DNA of 64,000 nt from Mariprofundus sp. EBB-1 (GTDB lineage: Bacteria > Pseudomonadota > Zetaproteobacteria > Mariprofundales > Mariprofundaceae): positions 1-64,000 of the forward strand of contig NZ_RCFQ01000014.1 of assembly GCF_003665155.1 (NCBI RefSeq), written 5' to 3'. Position 1 is the first letter of the stretch. Every line of letters begins with the position of its first letter. Made by a program: the position numbers and the translations under genes. Under the pieces are notes generated by a model. The model was given only the letters and a program-made list of their open reading frames with translations, was not told the origin of the DNA and ran no database searches. Positions 35,671-45,150 of this stretch are shown here, piece after piece.

Positions 35671-36993
35671 ATGCAGAATAACGACTTTGTGAATGGTTTG
35701 CTCGATTTTGTAAAAAGGTCTCCGACACCTTTTCATGCAGTGCAGAACATGGTTGCTATGCTGGAAGCTGCAGGCTTTCAGCGGTTGACGGAAAAGGAGC
35801 AGTGGCAGCTGAAAGATCAGCCTGCTGGTGGTAAATATGTTGTTACGCGGAACGATTCATCGATCATTGCGTTTCGCTTAAACCAGCCTCTGACAGCAGG
35901 CATGTTTATGGTGGGAGCGCACACCGATAGTCCATGTTTGAAAGTCAAACCCAATCCTGAAGTGATGAATCAGAATTATTTGCAGCTGGGTGTTGAAGTG
36001 TATGGCGGTGCCTTACTCAACCCCTGGTTTGATCGTGATCTTTCCCTCGCCGGGCGTGTCAGTTATGTCGATGCTAATGATCAGATTGCGCATCAACTGA
36101 TTGATTGGCAAAAAGCGATTGCCATTGTTCCGAGTCTGGCGATACATCTGGATCGGGAAGCCAATGAAAACCGCACCATCAACAAACAAGAGCATCTGGC
36201 TCCGGTATTGATGAGGCTGCCTGAGCAAGAGGTGGATAATAGTAAAGAAGCCGGCCCGCGTTTAAAAATGCTGTTGTTGGATATGATCAATGCGCAAATG
36301 GAAGCTGCCGGCAATCATAAAGTAGCAGCCGTGCAGGTGCTCGATTATGAGTTGAGTTTTTATGATGTGCAGGCACCGGCTGTGGTGGGTTTGCAAGATG
36401 ATTTTATCGCCAGTGCCAGACTCGATAATCTACTTAGCTGCTATACCGGTTTGATGGCGCTTATGGGCGATGATACTGGACAGAATGCCTTGCTGGTCTG
36501 TAACGATCATGAAGAAATTGGCAGTGTCTCGGCCGCCGGAGCACAGGGGAACTTTCTAAAATCGGTGCTGAAACGGCTGACCGGCAGTGAAGAGAGTATG
36601 TCGCGCATGATTGCATCCAGCATGATGATCTCTGTTGATAATGCGCATGCTGTGCATCCCAACTACCCTGATAAACATGAGCCCAATCATGGCCCGCTCA
36701 TCAATGCCGGGCCGGTCATCAAAATGAATGCCAATCAGCGTTATGCCAGCAATAGTGAAACCAGTGCTCTGTTCAAGCATCGCTGTGATCAAGTGAATGT
36801 GCCGGTGCAGTCCTTCGTGGTGCGCTCCGATTTGGGCTGTGGCAGTACGATTGGCCCGGTTACTGCGAGCGGACTGGGTGTGCGCACCGTTGATATTGGT
36901 GTGCCGACATTTGCCATGCACTCGATTCGTGAACTGGCTGGATACAAGGATGCCTTTTATCTCTATAAGGTGTTACGTCACTATTACACCTGA
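35671..36993 (+). CDS. M18 family aminopeptidase
   Basis: Metal-binding and catalytic motifs of M18 peptidases are present: [31 protein letters not shown], and [16 protein letters not shown]. The enzyme removes N-terminal residues, often Asp or Glu, and forms dodecamers; it is cytoplasmic. ATG 35671 is preferred because AGAGG lies six bases upstream; an ATG at 35653 is in frame. The length, about 440 residues, is normal. Confidence 0.9.
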   Translation: MQNNDFVNGLLDFVKRSPTPFHAVQNMVAMLEAAGFQRLTEKEQWQLKDQPAGGKYVVTRNDSSIIAFRLNQPLTAGMFMVGAHTDSPCLKVKPNPEVMNQNYLQLGVEVYGGALLNPWFDRDLSLAGRVSYVDANDQIAHQLIDWQKAIAIVPSLAIHLDREANENRTINKQEHLAPVLMRLPEQEVDNSKEAGPRLKMLLLDMINAQMEAAGNHKVAAVQVLDYELSFYDVQAPAVVGLQDDFIASARLDNLLSCYTGLMALMGDDTGQNALLVCNDHEEIGSVSAAGAQGNFLKSVLKRLTGSEESMSRMIASSMMISVDNAHAVHPNYPDKHEPNHGPLINAGPVIKMNANQRYASNSETSALFKHRCDQVNVPVQSFVVRSDLGCGSTIGPVTASGLGVRTVDIGVPTFAMHSIRELAGYKDAFYLYKVLRHYYT

Positions 36994-37070
36994 TTGATCA
37001 GGAGGTTGATGGGGATGGAAATGTCATCAGTGTACGCCGGTGCAACAAGGCGCGTAAATGTTGATGCCGT

Positions 37071-37334
37071 TTATAACACCATCTTCACATCAGGGTGCGC
37101 ATGTAATGTCTGATAAATAGCGTCGATTTGTGCCTTGCTGGTAGCGGTAATGGTGACGGTTACGGCCAGGTACTTGCCTGTGCGGCTGGGTTTTGATGTT
37201 ACTGCACCTTCACCAAGGTTAGGAGTATGTTTACGCACAATCATCACTACATCATTTTCAAAATATTTATGATTGGTTCCCATTGCCTTAATTGGAAACT
37301 GACAAGGGAACTCCAACAGTGTCTCTTCGCTCAC
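37071..37334 (-). CDS. DUF493/YbeD family protein
   Basis: An 87-residue protein of the YbeD (DUF493) type: FPCQFPIKAMG near the N-terminus, then VTSKPSRTGKYLAVTVTITA. The family has an ACT-like ferredoxin fold and often lies beside lipoate synthesis genes, though not here. It probably binds a small ligand. The start is GTG, with TAGGAG upstream. It stands alone on the minus strand. Confidence 0.85.
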   Translation of the reverse strand: MSEETLLEFPCQFPIKAMGTNHKYFENDVVMIVRKHTPNLGEGAVTSKPSRTGKYLAVTVTITATSKAQIDAIYQTLHAHPDVKMVL

Positions 37335-37469
37335 AATAACTCCTAATGTTCCTGAGATAAGCTTTAAAAGCCCTAAATATCGTCAATTGTGCTGATCATG
37401 CAATATCAATGATCAGAGAACAGCGAAAGTTCATTTGTAATACGATGCCGAGAATGGCGACTACGGGCC

Positions 37470-37922
37470 ATGAAACGTATTCAAAACTATGCATTGGTTC
37501 TGTTATCGCTGCTCTTGTTCAATGTGAATGATGCATTGGCAAGTGAGGTGGTTTATCTGACCCAGACGAATTGTCAGTTTATTGAGGCTGAAAATGGTTT
37601 GGATCATCATTTCCAAAGCCGCTCTTCCGATGATTGTGTGCGCTTGAATGAAAAGAGTGCGGATCAACGTTTGGCTAAAGCAAAGGTGTTGCGACTGAAG
37701 GCGGGCGATTATCTTTTTCGTGTGCAAAACCGCGATGTCTCTTATGCCTTGGGTTTCTGGTTGCGTGGTGCAGGCTTGTCTCGATTGAGTTTGCCCGGCG
37801 TTTCCGGGGGTGGTATCGCAATGGGACAAAGCAGAGATTATGCCGTAGCACTTGTGCCGGGAACATATATCTACTCTTGCCCTTTGAACCCCACCCCAGA
37901 TTATATCTTACACGTAGAATAG
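37470..37922 (+). CDS. Exported hypothetical protein, loosely cupredoxin-like
   Basis: A signal peptide (MKRIQNYALVLLSLLLF, cleaved after DALAS) precedes about 125 residues of beta strands. The end VPGTYIYSCPLNPTPDYILH recalls the Cys region of cupredoxins, but no matching His or Met ligands are obvious, so it may not bind copper. A second cysteine pair lies in the N-terminal half. It begins an apparent three-gene run with the TVP38 membrane protein (8 bases downstream) and the flavin disulfide reductase. The function is unknown. Confidence 0.6.
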   Translation: MKRIQNYALVLLSLLLFNVNDALASEVVYLTQTNCQFIEAENGLDHHFQSRSSDDCVRLNEKSADQRLAKAKVLRLKAGDYLFRVQNRDVSYALGFWLRGAGLSRLSLPGVSGGGIAMGQSRDYAVALVPGTYIYSCPLNPTPDYILHVE

Positions 37923-37930
37923 GAGAACAG

Positions 37931-38626
37931 ATGTTTAAACGAATAATGCCATTAATGTTGTTGGCGGGTATGTTAGTGCTATTTTTTGGGCTCGATCTTG
38001 CGCAATATATCAGCTTTGATGCATTGGCAGAGCATAGAGTCAGTTTGCTGAGCTGGGTGGATCAGCATGCCATGCTGGCTCCGCTGGCATATATATTATT
38101 GTATGTTGTTGTGGTCGCATTTTCATTGCCGGGCGGCTTGGTGATGACGGTAAGTGGCGGTTTTCTGTTTGGTGCAATTGCTGGTGGAATGTATGCTGTG
38201 ATTGGCGCCAGCTTGGGCGCAACAGCCCTGTTTCTGATCGCGAAAACATCCGTGGGTGATTATCTGTTGTCGAAGGCGGGTGACATGGTGCATAAGATGC
38301 AAAAGGGGTTTGCCGAGGATGCCTTAAGTTATATGTTTGTATTGCGTTTGGTGCCGCTGTTTCCGTTCTTTATTGTTAATCTCGTGCCGGCTTTTTTAGG
38401 TGTGTCTTTGCGTACATATGTAGTTGCTACATTTTTCGGCATCATGCCTGCTACCTTCGTTTATGCCTTGGCCGGTTCTGGTTTTGGTAGTGTGTTGGAT
38501 CAGGGGCAGGGTGTAACACTTACAGGTGTTCTCACACCTGAAATGTTGGCTGCATTGTTGGGGCTGGCATTGTTAGCGATGATCCCGGTTATTTATAAAC
38601 GAATGAGTAACAGCACTAAGGTTTAA
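37931..38626 (+). CDS. TVP38/TMEM64 (DedA-like) membrane protein
   Basis: About six hydrophobic segments with SLPGGLVMTVSGGFLFG and LRLVPLFPFFIVNLVPAFLG, the core of the SNARE-associated (VTT/DedA) domain. DedA-type proteins are implicated in phospholipid flipping and envelope homeostasis. The start is ATG 37931, with AGGAGAAC just upstream, 8 bases after the previous gene. In many proteobacteria this family pairs with a dihydrolipoamide-type reductase, as here. Confidence 0.85.
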   Translation: MFKRIMPLMLLAGMLVLFFGLDLAQYISFDALAEHRVSLLSWVDQHAMLAPLAYILLYVVVVAFSLPGGLVMTVSGGFLFGAIAGGMYAVIGASLGATALFLIAKTSVGDYLLSKAGDMVHKMQKGFAEDALSYMFVLRLVPLFPFFIVNLVPAFLGVSLRTYVVATFFGIMPATFVYALAGSGFGSVLDQGQGVTLTGVLTPEMLAALLGLALLAMIPVIYKRMSNSTKV

Positions 38627-38661
38627 AACCGTCCTGTGAGTGAGGGCGAAAGGAGAAACGC

Positions 38662-40098
38662 ATGAGTCAGGTTATGGATAAAATACTACATGTTGATATT
38701 TGTGTGATCGGTGCAGGTTCAGGTGGTTTGAGTGTTGCTGCCGGAGCATCTCAAATGGGCGCAAAGGTGGCGCTGGTAGAAAAGGCTGATATGGGTGGCG
38801 ACTGCCTGAATACTGGCTGTGTACCGTCAAAGGCTCTGTTGGCAGCAGGCCATGCGGCCCAGTCGATGCGTGATGCCGATGCGTTTGGTATTCAATCTCA
38901 GATACCTGAGGTGGATTGGCAGCAGGTGCATGATCATGTGCATAGCGTGATTGGTGCGATTGCTCCGAATGATTCGCAACAGCGTTTTGAAGAGCTGGGC
39001 GTGACGGTTATTCGTGCGGCTGGAAGCTTTGAAGATGAGCGCACGTTGCGGGCTGGTGATACATTGATTCGTGCAAAGTATTTTGTCCTGGCGACGGGTT
39101 CTTCTGCTTTTGTGCCTCCGATTGATGGTTTGCAGGGCATTGATTATTTCACCAATGAAAATATTTTTGATAATAGTGAAGCAATAGAACATTTGATTGT
39201 GATTGGCGGTGGCCCGATTGGTATGGAGTTGGCGCAAGCACATTTGCGTCTGGGTGCGAAAGTTACGGTGATGGAGATGGCCCGTCTGTTGATGAAAGAT
39301 GATCCCGAATTAACCAAGATTGTGATTGATCGTTTGGCATCAGAGGGTATGGACTTTTATGAGGGTGGACGTGATCTGCGTTTAGAGAAAAATGCAGATG
39401 GGAAAATTGCAGTGCGATGCCAAACCGATGCGGGAGCGCAGTGCGTGGTGGGTTCTCATCTGTTGATTGCAACCGGGCGACGTGCCAATGTGAATGGATT
39501 AAATCTGGAGGCTGCAGGCGTTGTCTATAGTCCTAAGGGTGTCGAAGTTGATGCGCGTTTGCGCAGTAGCAATAAACGCATCTTTGCGATCGGCGATGTG
39601 GCAGGCCCTTATCAGTTTACCCATATGGCGGCCTATCAAGCGGGTATTATTATTCGCAATATGTTGTTTAAGTTGCCTGCTAAGGTGGATTACTCTGCCG
39701 TGCCGTGGGTCACGTATACAGATCCTGAATTGGCGCATGTAGGGATGAGCGAAGCAGATGCCAATAAGGCGGGTAAAGAAATTCGCGTGTTGCGTTGGCA
39801 ATTCAAGGAAAATGACAGGGCACAGGCCGAGCGGCGCACTGAAGGTCTGGTGAAAGTGATTACTACCCCCAAAGGGCTGATTCTGGGTGCGAGTATTGTG
39901 GGATTACATGCAGGAGAATTGATTCATCCATGGATTCTTGCTGTGACGCAAAAACAGAAGATTGGTGCGATGGCTTCCATGATTGCACCTTATCCGACAC
40001 TCGCGGAAGTGAATAAACGTATTGCGGGCAGTTTCTATACGGAGAAATTGTTTTCTAATACAACACGATGGATCGTACGTTTTCTGATGCGTTTTTAA
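38662..40098 (+). CDS. Flavin disulfide reductase (dihydrolipoyl dehydrogenase/MerA-like)
   Basis: The protein has the FAD GxGxxG motif (VIGAGSGGLSVAAGA), the redox-active disulfide GGDCLNTGCVPSKALL, a second dinucleotide fold (VIGGGPIGMELAQ), IFAIGDVAGPYQFTHMA, and a C-terminal dimerisation domain. The C-terminus lacks the usual HPTxxE motif: GLHAGELIHPWILA has only partial resemblance, and SFYTEKLFSNTT follows. It is one of the family members paired with TVP38-type proteins. Substrate unknown; a role in thiol redox or mercury handling is possible. GAAAGGAG precedes the ATG. Confidence 0.85.
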   Translation: MSQVMDKILHVDICVIGAGSGGLSVAAGASQMGAKVALVEKADMGGDCLNTGCVPSKALLAAGHAAQSMRDADAFGIQSQIPEVDWQQVHDHVHSVIGAIAPNDSQQRFEELGVTVIRAAGSFEDERTLRAGDTLIRAKYFVLATGSSAFVPPIDGLQGIDYFTNENIFDNSEAIEHLIVIGGGPIGMELAQAHLRLGAKVTVMEMARLLMKDDPELTKIVIDRLASEGMDFYEGGRDLRLEKNADGKIAVRCQTDAGAQCVVGSHLLIATGRRANVNGLNLEAAGVVYSPKGVEVDARLRSSNKRIFAIGDVAGPYQFTHMAAYQAGIIIRNMLFKLPAKVDYSAVPWVTYTDPELAHVGMSEADANKAGKEIRVLRWQFKENDRAQAERRTEGLVKVITTPKGLILGASIVGLHAGELIHPWILAVTQKQKIGAMASMIAPYPTLAEVNKRIAGSFYTEKLFSNTTRWIVRFLMRF

Positions 40099-40182
40099 TG
40101 TGATCATTTCCGACACAGTCAAGGCGAAAATAATTGACCGTTTTATTCAGGCGGGTATATTGCCCGACTGAATAGGAGTTTT

Positions 40183-40518
40183 ATGATGAAAAATGTATTA
40201 TTGATGAGTGTGTTTGGTATGTTGATGACAGTGGCATTTGGCGGTCAGTCCGTATCTGGCGTGTCTCTTGTTTCAGCTGCTTATGCAAGCGGTAACGAAC
40301 ATGGCCATGATGATGATCATGAACATGGATATGGAGGCGCTTGTCCTGATGGTGTAGCAACCTGTATTCGTGCAGATGGTTCCAGTTATACTGACCTGAA
40401 TAATCTTCCTGCAACTGCTTCCGGTAATGAAAACGATGATGGTACTACCAGTGCTACTACTTCTACGACTACAGGTACGGATACATTCGCGAATCCGAGA
40501 AATCAGCGTTCATTCTAA
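40183..40518 (+). CDS. Exported His/Asp-rich small protein
   Basis: Signal peptide to about AYASG, then a His/Asp-rich metal-binding-like segment (NEHGHDDDHEHGYGG), a short Cys pair (CPDGVATC), and a Ser/Thr-rich tail. It could buffer metal ions in the periplasm. The frame is only 111 codons. It starts at ATG 40183 after TAGGAG and is followed by a strong terminator. A function cannot be assigned. Confidence 0.6.
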   Translation: MMKNVLLMSVFGMLMTVAFGGQSVSGVSLVSAAYASGNEHGHDDDHEHGYGGACPDGVATCIRADGSSYTDLNNLPATASGNENDDGTTSATTSTTTGTDTFANPRNQRSF

Positions 40519-40536
40519 TTGTAACTTGTTTCTTTA

Positions 40537-40563
40537 AAGGCGTCCCTGATGGGGCGCCTTTTT
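40537..40563 (+). terminator. Rho-independent terminator
   Basis: AAGGCGTCCC and GGGGCGCCTT pair around TGAT and are followed by TTTC. It is 18 bases past the stop of the His-rich gene and clearly ends that transcript. Confidence 0.85.
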
Positions 40564-40687
40564 CATGCTGGATGAAAAATATTGTTGAAGCTGATTTGCA
40601 GAGAAACCTTCTTGTGGCCTTGATATTTACGGTGTTTGTGGCTTTCAACCCTTGCAATGATGACGTGCGCTGTGAGTATTGGAGATG

Positions 40688-41932
40688 ATGAATTTGCGAT
40701 TTTCGATATTTACCTATTGCTGTGGTCTGTTGTTATTGATGTGTCCGCTTTTTGCGTATGCAGCGAGCAACACGGTTGTCCGTGATGTGCGCCTGTGGAC
40801 CGCACCTGATCATACGCGCCTTGTGTTCGATCTGAGTGGAACAATGAATTACAAGCTGTTTCGCTTGCATGAACCTGAACGTATTGTCATTGATATGGAG
40901 CGGGTCACCCTGAAGTCCGATTTAAAAAAACTAAGCTTGCCTGATCCAGTGATTGAGAAAATTCGTTCTGGCTCTTCTACTCCGGGTAGTGTGCGTATAG
41001 TGATTGATGTGAAGGAAAAGGTTCAGCCGCGCTCTTTTTTACTAAAACCTATGAAAGATAAGCCGAATCGACTGGTGGTGGATTTGATGCGGCCTGAAAA
41101 AACAACGAAAGTGGCCAAGGGCGCTATGTCAGCTGATGGTAAGAAGCAACTTGTGATTGCTGTTGATGCAGGGCATGGCGGAGAGGATCCCGGAGCAACC
41201 GGGCCACATAAAGTCAGAGAGAAGGATATTACTCTCGCTGTAGCCAAAAAACTGGCTAAAAAAATTAATGCTCATCCGGGTATGAAGGCTATTTTAATTC
41301 GAGAAGGGGATTATTTTGTAGCGTTACAGAAAAGGGTCGCTTTGGCGCGTAAAATGCGGGCTGATTTGATGATCAGTATTCATGCTGATGCTATTAACAT
41401 TCGAAGTGTGAAGGGAGCTAGCGTCTACACGCTGTCCGAAAAGGGCGCGACTCCGGATAGAGCTGCCAGAGCTTTGGCAGCAAAGGAAAATGCTGCCGAT
41501 GATGTTGGTGGAGTGGCCTTTGAGCAAATAAATGATCCGCTGGTGAACCTTATTCTGGGCGATATGCTTCGACGCGCGAGTTTAAACAGTTCCCAGTTAT
41601 TGGCTGAAGAGGTGTTAATGCGGTTGAAAAAAGTTGGTCCGGTCAAATATACAGAACCCAAGCATGCCCGCTTTTATGTGTTGAAAGCGATGGAGATACC
41701 GAGTGTGCTGGTTGAACTCGATTTCATATCGAACCCGGCGCGTGAAAAGAAATTGAAGAGCGCACGCCATCAAAACGATCTGGCATCTGCCTTGTTTGAT
41801 GCCAGTGTGGGTTTCTTCCGTAAAATGGGGCGTTTAAAGCAATCGAATGCCCGCAATGTTCAACCGCCATATCGACCATTGGCAAGCGCGCTTGATTACG
41901 CCAGCGCATACAATAATAATGACATCTACTGA
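40688..41932 (+). CDS. N-acetylmuramoyl-L-alanine amidase (AmiC type)
   Basis: After a signal peptide (to AYAAS) there is an AMIN domain (about residues 30-125), which directs amidases to the septum or envelope, then an Amidase_3 catalytic domain with zinc ligands: His in DAGHGGEDPG, Glu in VREKDITLA and His in ISIHADA, plus VELDFISNP. It cleaves the amide bond between MurNAc and stem peptide during daughter-cell separation. The start is ATG 40688, with GGAG a short three bases away; TTG 40679 is possible. The 3' end overlaps msbA by 14 bases. Confidence 0.88.
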   Translation: MNLRFSIFTYCCGLLLLMCPLFAYAASNTVVRDVRLWTAPDHTRLVFDLSGTMNYKLFRLHEPERIVIDMERVTLKSDLKKLSLPDPVIEKIRSGSSTPGSVRIVIDVKEKVQPRSFLLKPMKDKPNRLVVDLMRPEKTTKVAKGAMSADGKKQLVIAVDAGHGGEDPGATGPHKVREKDITLAVAKKLAKKINAHPGMKAILIREGDYFVALQKRVALARKMRADLMISIHADAINIRSVKGASVYTLSEKGATPDRAARALAAKENAADDVGGVAFEQINDPLVNLILGDMLRRASLNSSQLLAEEVLMRLKKVGPVKYTEPKHARFYVLKAMEIPSVLVELDFISNPAREKKLKSARHQNDLASALFDASVGFFRKMGRLKQSNARNVQPPYRPLASALDYASAYNNNDIY

Positions 41933-43700
41933 TCTTTATCGTCGCCTGTTGGGCTTTTTGTTGCCTTACAAAGGCCGCTTAAGTATTGCTGTATCTTGTA
42001 TGGTGGTGTTGGCTGCCTGCACTGCCGCGATGGCCTGGATGTTGAAACCCGTATTGGATGAAGCGCTTTCAGGCAAAAATGAGGATCTGATTTATATTAT
42101 TCCTCTCTTGGTGATCGTGCTATATCTGATCAAAGGGGCGGCCTATTTTGGTCAGGCTTATATCATGGGTTATATTGGTCAGAAGGTTATTTTTGATCTG
42201 CGTAATCTGCTTTATCAGCGTTTAACTGCTCAATCCCTGGCCTTTTTTGCGCATCGTAAAACCGGGGAGCTGTTAGCGCGTCTCTCATATGATGTCACGC
42301 TGGTGCAAGCGGCTGTAAGTACTGCTGTGACGGCATTAATGCGTGATGCCATTTCTATTGTGTTTCTGCTGGGCGTGATTCTGATCCAGGACTGGTTATT
42401 GGCATTGATTGCGATGCTGGTATTTCCCGCTGTGGTTTATCCTATTGCCCGTTTTGGTCGAAAAATGCGTCATTCCACCCTCGATGGGCAGGCCGCGATG
42501 GGGGATTTGACCTGTTTGCTGGAAGAGACGGTAGGTGGTATTCGGGTAGTGAAAGCCTTTGGTATGGAAGGGTATGAGCGCGGGCGTTTTCGCAAGTTTA
42601 CCGGTGACTTTATGTCGCATCAGCTGAAAATATTCAAAGTGAATGCACTCTCGTTTCCTATTATGGAATTGCTGGCAGGCTTCGGTATTGCCGGCGTGTT
42701 GCTATATGGTGGCATGCGTGTGGCATCCGGTGAAACGACCGCAGGCACATTGGTGTCGTTTCTTGCTGCTGTGATTATGCTCTATGAACCTGTGAAACGA
42801 TTGTCTCGGGCAAATAATGAGATTCAGCAGGGCTTGGCTGCCGGAGAACGTATTTTTGAAGTGCTTGATGAGCATGTTGAAGTCGAAGATGCGGCACATG
42901 CACATGTCTTGCCGCCATTCTCGAATGCTATTAAATTTGAACAGCTCAGTCTGCAGTATTCAGGTACAAATCGTCCTGTACTGGAAGATATTAATATCAC
43001 GGTAACCGCAGGTCAGGTTGTGGCTCTGGTAGGTCGCAGTGGTGCTGGAAAAACCTCTCTGGTGAATCTGGTGCCGCGTTTTATGGATGTGTCTGCCGGT
43101 CGTGTATTGATAGATGATCTGGATGTGCGTGATGTAACACAGGTCTCTTTGCGCAGTCAGATTGCGTTGGTAACACAGGAAATTATTCTGTTTAACGATA
43201 CAATACTCAGTAATATTGCTTATGGTCATGCGGATATTGATATGGCCAGGGTTGAAGCGGTGTCGAGAGCTGCTAATGCACATGAATTCATTGAAAAGTT
43301 ACCGCAAGGATATAATACTATTGTAGGTGAGCGTGGTGTGATGCTTTCCGGTGGGCAGCGGCAACGTATCTCGATGGCCCGGGCTCTGTTGAAAGATGCA
43401 CCGATTCTTATCTTGGATGAAGCGACCAGTGCCCTGGATACCGAATCTGAGCGTCTGGTGCAGCAGGCCATAGACCGTTTAATGAGTGGACGTACGGTGA
43501 TTGTGATTGCACACAGGCTCTCTACTATCCGTCATGCTGATCAAATTGTTGTGCTGGATGACGGTAAAGTGATTCAGAAGGGTGAGCATGAGGCTTTATT
43601 GCGTGAAGGTGGTTTGTATTCTGAGCTTTATAACCTTCAGTTTGATTCACTAAAGAGAGCATCGAATGAGGTTGAATCGAGTGTGTCAGGGCCTTATTAA
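41919..43700 (+). CDS. msbA: Lipid A export ABC transporter MsbA
   Basis: A six-helix transmembrane domain (about residues 1-310) is fused to an ATP-binding domain: Walker A GRSGAGKTSLVN, signature LSGGQRQRISMARA, Walker B ILILDEATSALD, and H-loop IAHRLSTIRHADQ. MsbA flips lipid A-core across the inner membrane. An open frame extends 24 codons further upstream, but ATG 41919 gives the usual length of 593 and overlaps the amidase gene's end. The acyltransferase gene follows after 12 bases, so amidase, msbA and acyltransferase are probably co-transcribed. Confidence 0.9.
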   Translation: MTSTDLYRRLLGFLLPYKGRLSIAVSCMVVLAACTAAMAWMLKPVLDEALSGKNEDLIYIIPLLVIVLYLIKGAAYFGQAYIMGYIGQKVIFDLRNLLYQRLTAQSLAFFAHRKTGELLARLSYDVTLVQAAVSTAVTALMRDAISIVFLLGVILIQDWLLALIAMLVFPAVVYPIARFGRKMRHSTLDGQAAMGDLTCLLEETVGGIRVVKAFGMEGYERGRFRKFTGDFMSHQLKIFKVNALSFPIMELLAGFGIAGVLLYGGMRVASGETTAGTLVSFLAAVIMLYEPVKRLSRANNEIQQGLAAGERIFEVLDEHVEVEDAAHAHVLPPFSNAIKFEQLSLQYSGTNRPVLEDINITVTAGQVVALVGRSGAGKTSLVNLVPRFMDVSAGRVLIDDLDVRDVTQVSLRSQIALVTQEIILFNDTILSNIAYGHADIDMARVEAVSRAANAHEFIEKLPQGYNTIVGERGVMLSGGQRQRISMARALLKDAPILILDEATSALDTESERLVQQAIDRLMSGRTVIVIAHRLSTIRHADQIVVLDDGKVIQKGEHEALLREGGLYSELYNLQFDSLKRASNEVESSVSGPY

Positions 43701-43712
43701 AGGAGATCAGCC

Positions 43713-44351
43713 GTGAAAGACCGTTTTGTTGCCTGGCTGGTTCCGCGCCTGATTAAATGTATTTTCCTGTTTTTAGAGAAGACTATTCGCTGGCATACGA
43801 TTGGTGAGCCCTACTCATCAAGTAATCCGCAGCGTTATGTGCATGCTTTTTGGCATGCGCGGCTGTTGATGATTCCTCGCTTGTCTCGTAAAGGAAGGTG
43901 GCATGGTTATATGCTTATTTCAGCGCATAGAGATGGTGGCTTTATTGCCGATACGATGCATTTGCTGGGGATTGAGACAGTACGTGGCTCATCAACGCGT
44001 GGTGGTGCAAGGGCTATGTTGAAGATGCTCAGGGCTGCGAAAAATGATAATAGACATATTGGCATTACACCTGATGGTCCGAAGGGGCCGCGTGAAGTGG
44101 TGCAGAAAGGCATGGTTCAAATGGCCATGAAGTCCGGCCTGCCTATTGTGCCTGTTTGTTATGCGACCAAGCGTCACTGGCGCATCAATTCCTGGGACAG
44201 GTTTTATATTCCGCAGCCGTTCACATCCGGGGTGTTTGTTATCGGGGATGAGGTTTTGATCTCCGAGCAGGATGATATGGATGATGCTGTTGCCCGTGCG
44301 CAGCAAGGTATGGATGAAACGCAGCGGCGGGCCGACAGTTACTTTAATTAA
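43713..44351 (+). CDS. DUF374 lysophospholipid acyltransferase family protein
   Basis: RYVHAFWHARLLMIPRL contains the conserved HAFWH motif of DUF374, with ISAHRDGG and GITPDGPKGPREVV following. The family is related to LpxL-type acyltransferases and often sits beside LPS-assembly genes. A hydrophobic N-terminus suggests membrane association. It is 12 bases downstream of msbA. Its stop overlaps the convergent phosphatase gene by eight bases. Confidence 0.82.
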   Translation: MKDRFVAWLVPRLIKCIFLFLEKTIRWHTIGEPYSSSNPQRYVHAFWHARLLMIPRLSRKGRWHGYMLISAHRDGGFIADTMHLLGIETVRGSSTRGGARAMLKMLRAAKNDNRHIGITPDGPKGPREVVQKGMVQMAMKSGLPIVPVCYATKRHWRINSWDRFYIPQPFTSGVFVIGDEVLISEQDDMDDAVARAQQGMDETQRRADSYFN

Positions 44352-45150
44352 ACAAGCGTGAAAAAATGCCCGGTTTATTCCGGCCTGAATCTTTGGCCAG
44401 AATAAGAATGATAGAGATGTTATCCGGGCCGCCTGCATTATTGGCCATTTGAATGAGCTGGGTGCAGGATTTTTTTAAATTGTTTTTACCGTGTATCAGG
44501 GCTTTGCAGATATCTTCATCGGATACAACATCGGTTAACCCATCTGAACACATGAGGTAAAGATCTTCAGCACGCACTATATCTTCAACGATGTCGGCTT
44601 CCACTTCCGGAGCGACACCAAGGGCGCGGGTTACAAGGTTTTTGATTGTGGAATTGCGCGCATCATCAGCGGTGAGCAGGCCACGCTGTACCTGTTCGTG
44701 AATCAGGGAATGATCATCTGTGACATGCGTAAGTTTATGATCACGCAGGCGGTACATACGTGAGTCTCCCACGTGGGCTGCTGTGATATGACTGCCGTAA
44801 AATGCAGATGCCAGGACTGTTGTGCCCATGCCGGCGCATTCAGCTTGTGTTTGTGCCGTTTTATAGATGGAGCTATTGGTTTTTTTAATGGCCTGTCTAA
44901 GCAGTACTGATTCTCCCGTGAAGCCTATGTCCTTATCAATTTGTGCTTGTGGCATGTTAAATATTTTATCTTTCATGTGCTCGGTGATGATATCCACAGC
45001 CATTGCACTGGCTACTTCTCCTGCATTGTAACCGCCCATGCCATCGGCAAGTACTGCGATACCATGTGAAGGGGTGATAAGTACGCAGTCCTCATTGTGA
45101 TCGCGTTTGATTCCGACATCGGTCATGGCAAACATATCTACTGTTATCAC
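44344..45150 (-). CDS. PP2C-type protein phosphatase
   Basis: The PP2C motifs are in order: VLADGMGGYNAGEVAS (metal Asp), AHVGDSRMYRL, LMCSDGLTDVVS and AGGPDNISIIL. It dephosphorylates Ser/Thr residues and is typically partnered with a Hanks-type kinase. The start is GTG 45150, overlapping the kinase stop by four bases (GTGA), so the pair is coupled. No membrane segment. Confidence 0.9.
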   Translation of the reverse strand: MITVDMFAMTDVGIKRDHNEDCVLITPSHGIAVLADGMGGYNAGEVASAMAVDIITEHMKDKIFNMPQAQIDKDIGFTGESVLLRQAIKKTNSSIYKTAQTQAECAGMGTTVLASAFYGSHITAAHVGDSRMYRLRDHKLTHVTDDHSLIHEQVQRGLLTADDARNSTIKNLVTRALGVAPEVEADIVEDIVRAEDLYLMCSDGLTDVVSDEDICKALIHGKNNLKKSCTQLIQMANNAGGPDNISIILILAKDSGRNKPGIFSRLFN

